Origin: Daphnia pulex
Taxonomy: Eukaryota; Arthropoda; Branchiopoda; Diplostraca; Daphniidae
Reading direction: 5' to 3'
Assembly: GCF_021134715.1 (NCBI RefSeq)
Contig: NC_060019.1
Location: 3,472,001-3,536,000, forward strand
DNA length: 64,000 nucleotides
The translations under genes were made by a program, and so were the position numbers. Positions 23,016 through 35,590 of the stretch are shown one piece after another. Position 1 is the stretch's first letter. Each line of letters begins with the position of its first letter. The notes under the pieces were generated by a model, which had not been told where the DNA came from, searched no databases, and saw nothing but the letters and a program-made list of their open reading frames with translations.

Positions 23016-23848
23016 TTGAAATTGATAGACAGGTTTGAAACCTCCCTTGATTCTCTTGAACTCCATTTTGATGATTTTCCCGTGGCCACGGGTGAGGATT
23101 TTTTCAACCCGAGTTCAATCGATGGTATCGCTAAGTTTACCGTCGTCATTTCTGATGATACGTCGTCGGAGAGTGACGCAAGTGATGAATTTGAAACTAC
23201 GTACAAAAATAATGTCCGGGATTCGGATTATGATATTCCCAATTTACAAGAAACTACTCCAGAGATGTCGATGGATTCTTTGGAAATATATATGAGTTAT
23301 AAATTTGCTCGTACATTTTAATATTTACTTCTTTCCCTGTTAGGATTACTATCCAATACGTGACATAACAAGGGAAAATGGCGTGAGAAAAAGTCGGGTT
23401 GATGCGTTACTTTCCCGACTAGATGAAAATAACGCGCAACTTAGTAAAAGCGACCGATCAAGCATCAATAATGCAGTCGGAAAATGGCTTTTAAGCACAA
23501 GGGTAAGTATGTAGTCACCACTTACATTTCTTAATATAATTTTGTGTTGTATAATTTTAATAATTCTTCTCTAAAACATTAAAGAATTCAATGCCCAAGC
23601 CGGCGGAGTTCGACAAAGCGGCCCGATCAATAGTCGCTTCTTTCCCCATAGCAAAGGACTCTTCAAGCACCGCGGATAAAATTGTATATTCGTCGTGGTA
23701 TGACGGCAATTCCAATGTTGGCCGTCTATTAAATTATGTAAGAGACCGCAGATCAGACGAAAAAAAAAAGGAGCAGTCGTTCGTAGCTACACAAATGGAT
23801 GGATTGATAGATAGCCCGGATCTTCCACAACTATCTGTTCTACACTGA
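23016..23848 (+). CDS. Unknown protein, three-exon model
   Basis: Exon 1 (from about 23016) is acidic and Ser-rich (FTVVISDDTSSESDASDEFE). Exon 2 (23344-23502) encodes SRVDALLSRLDENNAQLSKS and SSINNAVGKWLLSTR, ending in a consensus AAGG|GTAAGT donor. Exon 3 (23585-23848) encodes MPKPAEFDKAARSIVASFP, WYDGNSNVGRLLNYVRDRR, and ends at TGA 23846-23848. The frames join across the second intron. The pattern (acidic domain, SKSDR...LLSTR, RPxEFxxAARxIVxSFP, WYDG) recalls a multicopy arthropod family of unknown function, perhaps transposon-derived. The exon 1/2 join is uncertain because the interval to the acceptor is very short (about 35 bp). No broken codon is seen in exons 2 and 3. Confidence 0.5.
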
Positions 23849-24586
23849 GATCATCAATAGCTTCTGTAACTGAATCCAATGAAGCATTAGTAATTTCACT
23901 TTATAATTCTTCTGCTGGAACATCAATTGAATATTCCGTGGATCGAGAAATTTCTACCCGGATTTATCGGGGGTAGTTCAGCAAACGTAGACCTTAAATG
24001 ATGGTGTCCAGGTGTAACTAGAAATTATATAACTTATTTTAGGTAACACTTTTCTTACCATTTCCTGTTTTTTCCATAATGTGTTCGAATGGCGGGATGG
24101 AAATCAAGAAAGTACCACTACCATATACGTAGTTTATGTATCTTTAATTTTTATGTTCTTCTTCACCTTTTTGCTAATCGAGTAACATACATTTTTAAAA
24201 TCGAATTATTAAGCACATGGAAAACTTCCTCTTGCTTTACGTTCTTCATCAAGGTGGTCTGTATTTTCTCTTTTTGAAATAACTTACTTTCGGACATGCT
24301 TTTGGAAGAACTCTGACCGTTCACACGGCCATAAAGAGTTTGGATAATTAGAGAAACTACTAGAGTAACAGATTCCTGTTAAATTCCTCTCCTAATACTT
24401 CTTTCATAAATTTCATGTCGGTGTTTTCCTTTACTTTTCTTGTTATGGAGTCACTGATATTTTTTTATGGTCTCAATCGCCACATTGCAAATTTCATCAC
24501 GATTTACGTGCTTCTTCATGGCGGTCTTGATTTCGTCTTTAACAATGTTACAAGCTTCCTCGTATTTAGCATCCAATACGTCTTAT

Positions 24587-24634
24587 GACATTGTAGAATT
24601 TCTTAAAATGAGTTCTAAGAAATTCTACAATGTC
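24587..24634. repeat. Perfect 19-bp inverted repeat within the Copia remnant
   Basis: GACATTGTAGAATTTCTTA at 24587-24605 and its exact reverse complement at 24616-24634 enclose a 10-bp spacer. It would form a stable hairpin. It lies just beside the YVDD region of the decayed reverse transcriptase. Confidence 0.95.
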
Positions 24635-24639
24635 AGTAT

Positions 24640-27000
24640 GTACTCCGGGAATGTTGCTACAAACAAGTCAGTCGTCGACGTATATTACGAGAATAGTGTA
24701 CTCTCCTCCTGGAGAGGTGCGGTAATTCACGCATGGATCGTAGAGACATCCATTGAAGTTTAACTGCAGGATTGCATCATCAAACTTGCTGTACCAACAC
24801 CGCGATGCTTGTTTGAGGCCATATAATGGTTTTAAGAGGCGACATACCCAGTTTTATTTGCCTGGAATGACGTAGCCTTCGGGTTGTTGCAAGTAGAGTT
24901 CTTCTTCCAATTCTCCATAAAGGAAAGCGGTTTTAATGTCGAGCTGAATCATTTCAAGGGCCTGCAATGCGACGATAGCAAGAACTAGTCGGATACAGTA
25001 GTGCTTAACCACTGGTGCATATGTGTCCAAATAGTCGACACCGAATAGCTGCGCGTAGCCACAAGCAAAAGTCGCGCCTTGTATCTGGGTTCAACATCTT
25101 TGTACCCTGGCTTGTAATCAAGCACCCATTCTGCCTTAATGGCTTTTCTTTCGGCAGGAAGTTGCACAATCCTCCAAGTGTTGTTTTCCATCAATGACTG
25201 GAATTCATCTTCAATTTCTGCTTTCCAGAGAGAAGCTTCCCGGCATGTAGTAGCATCTTTATAGCTGATTGGAATGTACGGTTCAATGGTAAGCACACTG
25301 AGTGGAATGAAAGGTTTCGAGGGATCATGGTCCAACATCATTGCGCTCAAGGCCGTATCCAAGTTAGCATCCTCGTCATCATCGGATGATGGCAATACTT
25401 TAGACAGTTTCATCTTCTTAGTGTACTTTGGAGTTCGGGTTGACCTGTGGAGGCAGGAAGCATTTTCAGGCGGTATAATTTGCTGAGGTAATTCAGCTTC
25501 GATTCCGGTAGCTTCAGCTGGATTTTCACCAATAAGCAGTGCTTATTTCACAAAAACATCTTCAACTGGTAGGTCATTGTGTGCAGCCATTTGGAAATCG
25601 TTGTTGTTAACATCTGCTTCATCCGGAGCGAATTCATCGATGACTGGCGCTTGGATATGGATAGAAAATGGAATGTTTTCGTCCGGCAAGGCTTCACCGA
25701 TATCAATAGGCTCATCCATAATGTTTTGATTCTGAATGAAAGATGAGAATTTTAGTTGTATTTTATGTGATATTAGTAAAGTCAGGTTGGTTGCTTACCT
25801 GTTCAGTTTGATGGTATTTAAATGGGCCAAGAGAAGAATCAATGAGGGAAGCCATTGCAGTTGGATTGTTAATTTCTTTACATTCCTGCTAATGATAAAT
25901 TTGCGTTCGGAAGGGATGTAGACTCGGTATCCCTTTTGATTCAAATCAAAGCCGACGAGCATTCTTTCAACGGACTTTTTCTCTAGTTTTTATCTCTCTT
26001 GATCTGTGATGAAGACAAAAGTCCTTGAGCCAAAGACCTTGATGTTTGATACATCGGGTTTAATCTTGTAGAAAAGTTCAAATGGTGTTGCGATCGAGTC
26101 TTTAGAAGGGACCCTATTTAGAATTTAGACCGCGTAAGCTACAGCTTCACTCCGTAACCATAGAGGAGCGTTACTTGAGTGGATAATGCTCCGGTCTGAT
26201 TCCATGACTGTCCGATTTGCCCGTTCTGCAACTCCGTTTTGGGCTGGAGTGTGAGGACAACTTGATTAGTGGCGAATACCTCTCTCTTCATGGTAGCGCT
26301 TAAATTCAGTGTTATTGTATTCACCATCACCGTCAGTCATAAGTGTTTAAATGTCTTTTCCGGTCTGGTTTTTTTACGAGGGCTGCGAACAGTCGAAAAT
26401 AAGCAAAGACTTCATATTTCTTTTTCATGAAGTAAATAGTGACAAACCCAGTGAAATCTTCCTTGTAGATGACGAAGTAGCGTGCACCTCCCATAGAGGT
26501 GTATGACATTGGGCCACACACATCGGAGTGAATTATTTCCCCAATTAAAAACGTTTCCCGTCTTCCATCAGGAAAAACAAGTCGATGCATCTTGCTATTG
26601 GCACATCCACTGCATTGGTGAGCGTTGCCTTCTGTTTCAATGTCACGTGGGTAAGGTCAATCAACTATGTTCTTCTTGAACATCCACCGGATTGTCGTCA
26701 TGTTGACGTGCTCTAAGCGTCGATTTGCAATAGGGGTACAATCAAGTAGTTCTGCTGCCTTTCCCAAGTCTTCGACGATAACTTTGGGACTGACGTGGAG
26801 ATGGTAGAGAGTACGCCCAGCTCTTTCGCAAATAAACACTAGCGAATTTTTCTTGTGGATGCTCAATTGATTATCGATAAATTAAACGGTCATCATTGCT
26901 TCAGTTGCAGCGACTATTGAAAACAAATTTGTGCTCAATTTTGGCAAAAAAGCAACATTTGGAACGATCACGTTATTTTCAATCCCTTCAATCTGTTTCC
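24640..27000 (-). mobile_element. Decayed Ty1/Copia retrotransposon
   Basis: Read from 27000 downwards: a protease/GAG-pre-integrase segment (VIVPNVAFLPKLSTNLFS, RLEHVN, CSGCANSKMH), the integrase core (IHSDVCGPMS, SSCPHTPAQNGVAERANRTV with the catalytic Glu), VFGSRTFVFI, a linker ending with STRTPKYTKK, then reverse transcriptase (ASLWKAEIEDEFQSLMENNTW, KAEWVLDYKPG, KPLYGLKQ-like residues, and YVDD near 24690). Order integrase before RT is diagnostic of Copia. Several stops and frameshifts interrupt it; the longest open part is 142 codons (25413-24985). LTRs were not identified. Confidence 0.85.
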
Positions 27001-28101
27001 ATTAGAAATAGGAGAAATTAATTAATGCCACTTTATGAAGATTGGTTTAGTTTAAATCACCTCTATATCCAGACAGGATGGGTGGAAAAAGTAGAGACGG
27101 GTCCTACTTACTTTACTCCTACTACGGATAAAATTGGGAAATAAAAGGAAAGGGGTAATGTAAAAAAATATTATCTTTCTGCTCCTACTACTGCTCTTTG
27201 TCTGTCTTTCGCTTTCTTATACGCTATCTAGAATTTTGTTATCGACTAGACCTACCGCAGCTTTTCCTACAACATGATCGGTTTACATTAAGATAGCACA
27301 CAAAGTATAAAACAAAACAAAAACTTAACATTTCCCTAGTGAATAATGCTGGTTTTCTGTAAGCATAATTTCTGAACAAGGCTATGTTTATAAAGCATCC
27401 ATCCATCCATGCTGCAGCAATAAATTCACTGATTTCAGTAGAAAACAGCAGATAAAATTAGGAATCTGAAGAAAATATGGAATGGTAGATGATATGTCTC
27501 ATCAACAATTGTAAAAGTTATTGTTCAATGTTACCTGCATTTTGAATGAAACAGTGAATAAAACACTGGATTTTCCAAATTTTCGTGAAGCCTGTTTTGC
27601 CATGTCTGAAAGTCTGAAACTGAATTCTGTCTGCTATGCAAATCAAAAGCGATCCAGACCTTTAAACGCTCACAAATTATTAACAGTGCACTTTTTTTTC
27701 TTAATCTTAGCTTAAAATTCTTAAAAATTTACATAGAACAAAGTTCACTTGTTAGTTTTATGCAACATTTTCCGGAAGAATACTGGAAATAAGCAATAGC
27801 GCCTACCATTGAGCTGCTGCCAAAATAAATTAAAATTAGCCAATAAAATTAAAGAATTTGGCCAAAATCGAGATTTTTCCTGAAACATAGAATATGTATG
27901 TACATATATATGCATTTCATGGAAACATGACAACGACATATATAGCAATGTGAGTATGAGAGCAAAGATCGATATAATGACAAGATAAAAAATATGCTGG
28001 TTTTCGACTGGTAAATGCAATAAAAAAGACTAGTAAATGCAATGAAAAGAGAGCGTGAGAGGCTAGTAAGGACATGAAAAAAGCGAAGGTTATGGTGAGG
28101 G
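27001..28101. other. No gene recognised
   Basis: AT-rich spacer with small ORFs only. Confidence 0.4.
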
Positions 28102-28780
28102 CTAAATAGGAGGAGGCTCGTCGTCCTCATCGCGGTTGCCACGAATATGACGGGAGATGATGGCTGTTGAGCCCTGGATGGCCATGAGCTGGCACTTCCT
28201 CCGTAGACGTGTCCAGGCAGAGGGCTGGATTCCAAGGGTGGCGGTGACTGCATTATTGGACGGTAGCCAGGAACCGAGTGCTCCGATGACGAAGGGGAGC
28301 GTGAGTCCAAGACAGCTGTATTTCTCCACCTTCCTGGCAAATCCAGCGTGCAGCGACTCAGGTGCGTCGAATGTGATGGTAAGGTCAATGATGATGATAG
28401 GAGTAGATGAGGTAACGACTATGTCCAGCCTGAGGGTGGAGTTTTCAAAAACTCTGTTGACGCGGGACGTGTGGCCAGATCTGCTGATGGTCTTGACTAT
28501 TTCGGCCAGTATTGAGTCGTGACGGCGGCCGATGGCTGGCAGGTTGTTGCGGCAGTGGCTGGTAACGTAGAAAGTGGACTCCACATCTACCTTGCACCTG
28601 CGACATTTTGTGTTGGGAGCTACCAGACCAGGAGTGCCAAAGAGAGGCAAAATTCCAAGACTGCTCTTGTGTAGGAGGCTCCATTCGTCAAAGGAGAGGA
28701 TGGTGTTGCATGAAGTGAGCCGGGCGATGTCGTTAGAGTTGTCCAGTATGAGACCTCTCGCTGTTCGGTGACGGTTGCGC
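28102..28780 (-). mobile_element. R2-like non-LTR retrotransposon 3' end (restriction-like endonuclease)
   Basis: The minus-strand frame encodes SFDEWSLLHKSSLGILPLFG, then a zinc-binding CRRC...FYVTSHC cluster, a basic GRRHDSILAEI segment, and LRLDIVV followed about 10 residues later by IIIIDLTITFD. The C-x2-C / H-x-C cluster followed by R-x-R-H-D and a (R/K)xD...D motif is the C-terminal endonuclease of R2/NeSL-type LINEs. The open frame is 182 codons and ends at 28102. The reverse transcriptase is absent, and at about 28785 the sequence switches to an hAT fragment, so this is a 5'-truncated copy, as is common for LINEs. Confidence 0.75.
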
Positions 28781-28789
28781 CAGGACGAC

Positions 28790-29086
28790 GGGATTCAAAA
28801 AATTATTGACGCCTTTTGCAAATAAAACCACATTGATAAAGATACTAATGTTTTGCAATATTGGTTAGGAAGAAAGAATTCCAATCCAGTACTCTTTCAA
28901 TTGTCACAAATTTTTCTTTCTATTCCTGCAACTCAGGTTAGCGTTGAGCGACTATTTTCATCATTAAAATTTATACTGTCTTCAAAGCGTCCCCAAATAT
29001 CAGAAGAGTTGTTAAATAATGTTCTTATTATTAGAGAAAATAAGCTTTTCATATTTTTGGCATGGAATCAGGCAGAAAATAAATGA
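28790..29086 (+). mobile_element. hAT transposase C-terminal dimerisation domain fragment
   Basis: The frame encodes DTNVLQYWLGRKNSNPVLF, then LSIPATQVSVERLFSSLKFI and SSKRPQISEELLNNVLIIRE, ending at TGA 29084-29086. W-x6-P-x-L...IPATQxSVERxFS is the signature of the hAT C-terminal (hATC) dimerisation domain. The catalytic DDE region is not present and an in-frame stop lies upstream. It abuts the R2-like fragment within a few bases. Confidence 0.85.
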
Positions 29087-29772
29087 ACAAGTTAGAAGTT
29101 GTAACCACATTGCCGTTCTAAATCCCATTTTTCCATTTCAAATCTCGTGCTCTTCACCCTTCCCATAAACCAACTCAGAAGTGCATTTTGAATTGTCTAA
29201 CTCTTTCTTTAGTTTAAAATTCACTGCAGAATTGGGGTTGAAACGGAAAGAACAAAGAATTCAAGCGAAATTTGTTTTAAAAATAATGCCCCCATGCATG
29301 CAAGTGAATAAGAATTCAACTTAAAAACTGAATCATTCCACACACTGCAACTGAACGCGGAAGAATAAACAAATCTGTGTTGGTGGTAATTACTGCACAT
29401 CTTTCAAATTTCATAACCTCTTTATAATAATGTAATCAGCACAAAACCCAAGTTCACGAAGAAAGAATATAAGATGTTTTGAAGAGTATAAGTGATTTAA
29501 TGGAATTGTAATTGAAATGCAAGTCCAAGCTGCATTAAAAAAGAAAATTATTTTTAAATATAAACTTTTAAGTAATACCGTAACGGACATTACCTGTAAT
29601 GGACATTGCAGATTTTGAGAAAAAACCTGTTGCATTATTGCTTGCGTATTTGAAGGTATTTTATTCAAATTTTTCACTTTCAATATTTTTGGAAAAGAAT
29701 CCTTGCAAGGAAACTGGCCCAAACCCCAACGTTTCTTCGTGGAAACTTTGATGGGAGAAAATTTCATAAATT
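29087..29772. other. No gene recognised
   Basis: A 121-codon minus-strand ORF (29411-29776) overlaps the next entry but has no recognised motif. Confidence 0.3.
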
Positions 29773-30640
29773 TCATTGTTTGTTTTTCACAATTTTAATT
29801 TTGGTGTAGATTAATTTGGCTGCCGTTGAAATGATTCTGATTATCTCTTCTTCAATATCCGAACTTGATTGTTTACTACGGAATTTGTGTACAATGTCAG
29901 GTAGAATTAGAAAAGTATTGAAATCTTCCTCGCCTAATCTCTCAGCTATTTCTATTTGATTTTCGTAATGTTCAAGTAACTGTTTTTTACAATAAACTTT
30001 GGAGTATGCTTCACCACAAAATGATTGCATTTTTTTACACAATCCACTAATTGTGAAAACTTCATTTTCAATATCTTCTTAAGTTTTAATAGTTTGATGA
30101 AACAATGATAGTTTTTCTTCATCTGTAACAACCCCATTACTTTTACGTTTAATTCCTAATTGTTTTTTTTCAACAGAAATGAAAGAATTTGTTTTTTCTT
30201 GAATGGAAATTTACATTGAAAACGATGTGATAATGTTGTCCTGCAGCAGTACAGTCTTGGATGTTTCAGAAGGCTTCCATGGCCCATGTATCATTTCTCT
30301 CATTGCAAATTTTTACGATGGTTTCTTGAAAACCTTTTTTTTGTAACACCATAAATGTTTTCCTTGTAACTTTTCGTGTTAATTTTAAATCGAAAAAAGT
30401 TTCAACTCTCAATTAAAGAACTCCTTGTTGAATCCACGTCACTATTATCACAATCATATTTGGTCAAGTTTGTTTGTGTTATCTTTATGAACAGATCAAT
30501 ACTGAGTTTGCTTACATAATTCGTTCTACATATCTCGTGAACAACTGTTTTTCTGTAAAATGCAGTAGTGAATAAATGTTGTCTCTTCTTGCTTCACTTG
30601 AACGTTGAAGTGATTCATATCCTTTTTTGTCAATGACACT
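29773..30640 (-). pseudogene. Decayed coding sequence of a repetitive, transposon-like gene
   Basis: Minus-strand frames give SLQRSSEARRDNIYSLL near 30600, then KVTRKTFMVLQKKGFQE and CNERNDTWAMEAF near 30350, a DCTAAGQHYHIV-like segment, and an open 89-codon piece ending at 29773 with EHYENQIEIAERLGEEDF. The order (Lys-rich run-in, IC(N/D)xRND-x-W, AA-x-x-x-YH) recalls a repetitive gene of many invertebrates whose role is unknown to me. Many stops and shifts. No assignment beyond a transposon-associated remnant. Confidence 0.35.
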
Positions 30641-32136
30641 CAATTTTTCTAACTACCTTGCAAGTTGCACAAAACACATTTCAAAATATCACTTTTCAAT
30701 TTTTGCAGATGATAACAATAATATATACGAACAATGTTGTTTGTGTTACATTTGAAAATATAGCATAAAAATCTCTATAGCAGAATACTTCATTTGAAAC
30801 AGGAAAAAAATAAAGCTCTACTTCGTTCAATGCGGGTGTGAATGAAACACGAGTTGAATTGAAATTTTAACAAAAATTTGGGGGTAAAAATTTACTTTTA
30901 TATTTTTAAACAATTCCTCGTCCACAAAATCCTTCACTAGGATTATTAAACACAATCCACTGATAAAAACAAGACTTTAACGGGGGAGGGGGATTATAGT
31001 TTATTAGCGAAAACGATTTTTGCTGCCGTCATTTTCCCATAAGCACCGTGTAAAACATGGACGCGGAAATCAGGTTTAAAAAGGGGAGGTGGGGGTACTT
31101 TTTGATTTTGATCATTTTACAACTCGCGAAAATAAAAATATGTATACATTTTAAAAAATGAGTAACAAGCAATAAAGTTTACTTTTCAAAAGATCAATTA
31201 TTTTGTATTTAACAACTAAAAATGACATAATAAAAATACACTTATTTTTAAATTGAAATGTTAGTAAATATTAAAATTTTTGGGGAGTGTTTTGGGAGAA
31301 CCCTGACAAAGTAAGTAAAAATAAAGCCAACGAAAAATAATTGCAATTTGTTTGTGGTTAACCTTCCCTTTTCGGCTATTCTGACCGGACTACTGGCTCT
31401 ACGGTGATCATGAAGACTGGATGAATAATTTTTTAAATAAAGGAGACGCTGAGCAAGAGGCTACTATTTGTTGCCTATCGTCACAAGCTATCCTGGATGG
31501 AGCAACTAGTAAAAAGCCTTTTACGCCAGGCTTTTGCCACTTGTTCCTGAGAACACAAAACGTTTCTAGTGAGATGTACATACTGACTAGGACCTGGATT
31601 ATCACGGATCTTGGTGTTGAAATTGGCACCCAAGATCCCCCTAAAATTCTTGAATCTCATACCTTTATATTTCTTCATCTTTAAGCGATCGACATCTTTT
31701 AGAACATTTCTATAAGTTTATCAAGAACAACGTGCAAGGCCAAGCCATATAAAAGAAAGTGTGGATGAGCAACATAATAGTCTAGTCTTAGAGCTTGCCT
31801 TCCCTTGTTCCAGTTTTTTTATTTGTGTTCTTTAACTGATAATATTTTATTCTTAAAATAGAAGAACCTTTATGTTTTGAAGGAGAATGTTATTCCGTCT
31901 TTGCAACTCCACAGTTTCTTAGTGTTTTGAAAGACATTTGTGAAGGCCAATTTCACCTTTCTGGTATCCAGGGATTTCCATATTAAATGAATATGGTGGT
32001 CTTTAATTTCTTCAAGTGCACTGTGTTGTTGGCTGGTTGTCTGTAAACCTGTTTGTACGGATATACTTTTATGTTGATAAGCTTCTCAATCAACGATTCG
32101 TTTTCCTTCAAAGGTGTTGGCGGAATTGCTTGAAAA
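30641..32136. other. No gene recognised; one 87-codon ORF
   Basis: The ORF 31421-31684 (+) and a coding-like piece near 31870-31980 (CYSVFATPQFLSVLKDIC) have no recognised family. Confidence 0.3.
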
Positions 32137-34195
32137 TATGCTTGAAAAGAACTTGGTCATCGGATTTACTGAAACAGGTATTGTAACTCCGGGTAATTTT
32201 TCAAAAACTAGAATCATGTTGCCTGCACGTTGTTCACAAAGTAGTTAGATTTGAATGCTTTGTCTTTGAAGACATCAAGCTATAGCTATAGTCATATAGT
32301 AGATTGTTTAATTAAACAATCACAATTTTTTTCCCCTCGTTTTATAGAGAACGTTAACTCAACTGTAAAATATACTTGAAATTTTGACATACTTAAAAAA
32401 GCGAAAAAAATCAGAAAGGAGAGTCTGAAAAGGTGGGAAGAATTTGAAATGATCTTTTCTACAAAGCAAATTGCAATTCTTCACTTCTCTCGGGAAGGAA
32501 AGGGAGCCCTACAAATTTGTCACAGTAGATTTGACAACGAATTTTTTCATTGGATTTGCACCACTACAAAATAATTGTGCTACCAAAAACTGCTATCTAG
32601 CCAGAATTCAAGCCCAGTAAAAAAATTATCACAGACATTTTTTGGGGGGTTAAAAAGTGGCTTTGTGTTAAAAACGTAATTAAATGCCTTTGTCATTTAG
32701 TGGGGATAGCAGAAAATAGTTAAGTACTTTCGTTTTTTTTTGCCGATTGGCTACACTTTAGCTTTTTAAAGCGTTATGTAAAATGTTTTTGGGTTAAGCA
32801 ACCGTTGTATGGAAATGTCCTGGTCAACCTGACAAGAAAATTGCCACACAAAATAGATTCACATGTATATTAGATATATGCGTATATTTTGTTTCATGTA
32901 AATCGATAGTTTTTTATTGCTATATTTTCCGTTCACGACTACTTAAAATAATACCAGAAGTCCGTTTTTGCGCCGACAGATGACTGTTCAAAATAGCAGC
33001 ACCATTTACGGTTTGACGATGGATCCTCCACTGATGTCCAAATCCATTTAACTGAGGAAAACTTAACCAATAATGACGATTCGAACGATGAAACGATAGA
33101 CGTCATAAATTTGAGTAGGGAAAAAGGTAGAAACCAAGAACAACTGTAATGTTGAAAAAGTCAACAAAAGCAGTCGTGTCCCGCTAACTAAAGAGGAAAT
33201 ATTGCTTTTTATTAACATCTGTTTTATTCACAAAAAGGTCTTTCACTTAGTGTTCTTGGTGAAATTGCGAAACTCCTTACTGATTTGGGTCATAATATCC
33301 TAACCGTTCCAAGAAAAATAACGAAAATAATAAAAAATTAAAGACGTTAACACGTCTTTTCACAATTTTCAGTTTAGCGGAATATGAAAATTTTTAAATG
33401 GAATTTAAGACCCAGGCAACAATGTGGTTACTATTCATATCAATATTGACGGTATTCCTACTTTCAAAACTAAAACGGTCGAGATGTGGCGTTTGATCAT
33501 TGATCTTCTCGTTTGATTATTGCTGTCGACAGCGATCTCTTTGTTGTCACAATGTTTATGGAAAGAAAAACCGACTAAGAGTATGAAAATTTTTTAGTGT
33601 CGTTTGTTTAAGATGTTACAGCCCAACAGAAAAGTTAAAAAACCCCGCACATAATCAAGATTGAATCCATGATTTGTGATGCCCCCCACCAGGCAATTTG
33701 TTACTTCCATCAATGCTCTTAATGGATATGGTGGTTATGAGAGATGCACCCAATAGGGCACTAACAACAAAGTTTAAATGTACATCGATCGAAGACTTTG
33801 AATATTAGTAAATCGTAACAGAGTGTTTTCATCGAATACCAATAACAATGGAATAATAAAGAAATGGGAAGTAATTGGATTTCGATCATCTCTTCTCAAT
33901 TCTAACCCAGTAATTTTGAAAGGCTTCTTCTCGGCAGAGAAATACAAATACTTTCTGCACCTTTATTTTTGTATACGCATATATTACTATCACCTTGTGC
34001 ATATACACCATTATGCAAGAAATATTCAGCCTTGGCTGGCTACTTCTTAAATGAATTAGTTCGTATAAAAATTCAGAAAAATTTAAGGTGTGAATTATTT
34101 TATCTTCAATGTTCATTTATTGGTACATATCAACAAAAAATGCTTCACTCATGGTATCCTTTGATGGGTTTCTTCCTTTCCAAATCCCCATCGAA
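32137..34195 (+). mobile_element. CACTA/EnSpm-like transposase region, left copy of an inverted pair
   Basis: The plus strand encodes remnants in this order: a basic FEMIFSTKQIAILHFSREGK segment, an acidic TNNDDSNDETIDVINLS stretch, SSRVPLTKEEILLFINICF with GLSLSVLGEIAKLLTDLGHN, an NIDGIPTFKTKTVEMW-like segment, then ICDAPHQA...NGYGGYERCTQ (about 33665-33765). The ICDAPARA...GYxGCERC motif is the signature of a large animal transposase family I place with CACTA/EnSpm. The frame is broken throughout. Similarity with the reverse complement of 42912-45213 starts at about 32137 and stops at about 34195. This copy lacks about 240 bp present in the other (junction near 33780). No CACTA termini were found, so ends are not element ends. 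Confidence 0.6.
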
Positions 34196-34353
34196 AAAGC
34201 AGCCGCCGGGTAAAGGGATGTGTGTGAAAAGAATGAATCAATTGTGAATATGTCACTCCTTCTTTTGCTGATTCGTTATTAGATATGCAGTTGAGTCATA
34301 AAAGTGTCGTTTTTTGGTTTTTCTACCGTTTTTTACCATTTTTTAAAAATTAG

Positions 34354-35294
34354 ATTTAAAAAAAGTGGAAAACCTGTTAAGAAGTTATCTGATGTTGAAT
34401 TAAATCAGAACAACCAGCCGCGGGTGGAAATTAGAAGAAAGAAACGTCGTAATCGGATTCGATCAAGCTCTCCAGAAACACGCGAACAATCCCCGTCTAT
34501 TCCAGATTGCTCTGACGTACCAATGGAATTAGTAATTGCAATTGTTGCAGATGCGAATGACAACTCTTCGGATTCATCAGAAGAAGAAATTTCTACTGAA
34601 GAAAATGGAAGAGCATGGCAAATGCATCTGCAGCAATTGCCACATGCGTCATTCCTGGCTGGTTTTGTTTTTGTGCCACATCAGAAACAGCAAAGGAGAA
34701 TGGTAATATTTTCTAAAATAATTTAAAAATTCCTGTTTCTTGTTTACTGATTTTGTTTTGTTTTGACAGAATTGTCAGCTCCTTCCGGGCCGCCGGTGCG
34801 ACTAGTTACAGTCGGTGAAGAAATGCAAGTAGTGCCAGGTAGTCGGACATGCTACCGCTGCCGCGTAGTGGGACATATCGCAAAAGATTGTACCAATCCC
34901 ACTTATAGAGCGAACTTTTTGGATTTATTATTATTCAATATGGTAAAAATCATCAAAATCGTAAGTTTTACAAACTCCCGCTCGAAATGAAACAATTTTT
35001 GAAAAAAGAAATTAACAATCAATTGTTGCGTATTAAAACAGTGCACGGTTTTTTTTTCAGCACGGCAAACGAGTTGTGCGCCATATGGCGCGTTATGCGG
35101 ACGACACGGCACGGCACCTATTCGAAGTCATGGCATGGCCCGGCACCACCACCCACAAAGCGCTGGTATCTGGTATCCGCTTTAAAGTTTTGATCTTCTG
35201 CAACAAGAGTTTGACGGCAAGAATTGCCCATGGCTATTGGGGAAGCCAAAGATTTTCTTTTTCAACGCTTGCCGGGGACAAGCCACAAATATTG
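34354..35294 (+). pseudogene. Three exons of a zinc-knuckle protein, unknown family
   Basis: Exon 1 (34354-34702) encodes a basic run RRKKRRNRIRSSSPETREQS followed by an acidic SSDSSEEEISTEENG. Exon 2 (34770-34960) has CYRCRVVGHIAKDC, a single CCHC zinc knuckle. Exon 3 (35061-35294) encodes HMARYADDTARHLFEVMAWP and continues open to a GT donor. Splice sites are good at all junctions. CCHC knuckles occur in retroelement gags and in RNA- or DNA-binding proteins, including RecQ4 relatives. RecQ exons lie 0.7 kb downstream, but linkage is unproven. Exon 1 is duplicated at 35622-35918. Confidence 0.45.
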
Positions 35295-35360
35295 GTATGT
35301 TTTTTTAAATAATCAGTTGCATGTTCTATTGAAATAATACAATTTTTTAAAATTTCTCAG

Positions 35361-35590
35361 CCCATGTTCCCACAGAATTTTTGTTGAGTTCCAAAGATGT
35401 TATTAGAATGGAGATGGTTCCAAATGATTCGGAATCTTTGTTTCTTGGGCCACAACACCAGGATATAAAGCTTATGAATGTGATTGTCAAAATGTTATGT
35501 ATTTTAATTTTTCTGTTTTCCTGATTTAGACCTACTTTATTCCATGGAAAGATGTTAACCTGGTTCTCCCGGCTCTCCATTCTTGCAACA
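35361..35590 (+). pseudogene. Caspase small-subunit exon, copy B (truncated)
   Basis: Begins after a CTCAG acceptor with the same CCCATGTTCCCAC start as copy A, and encodes the SSKDVIRMEMVPND region with the same splice donor (ATG|TTATGT here, GT weakened). After a deleted intron the second exon begins (GGTTCTCCCGG) but stops at about 35590, where it joins a duplicate of the zinc-knuckle gene's intron and exon 1. Confidence 0.65.

Noticed and set aside
34763..35294. YADD in the zinc-knuckle exon as a reverse transcriptase active site
   Set aside because: No neighbouring RT motifs occur; the four residues are chance.
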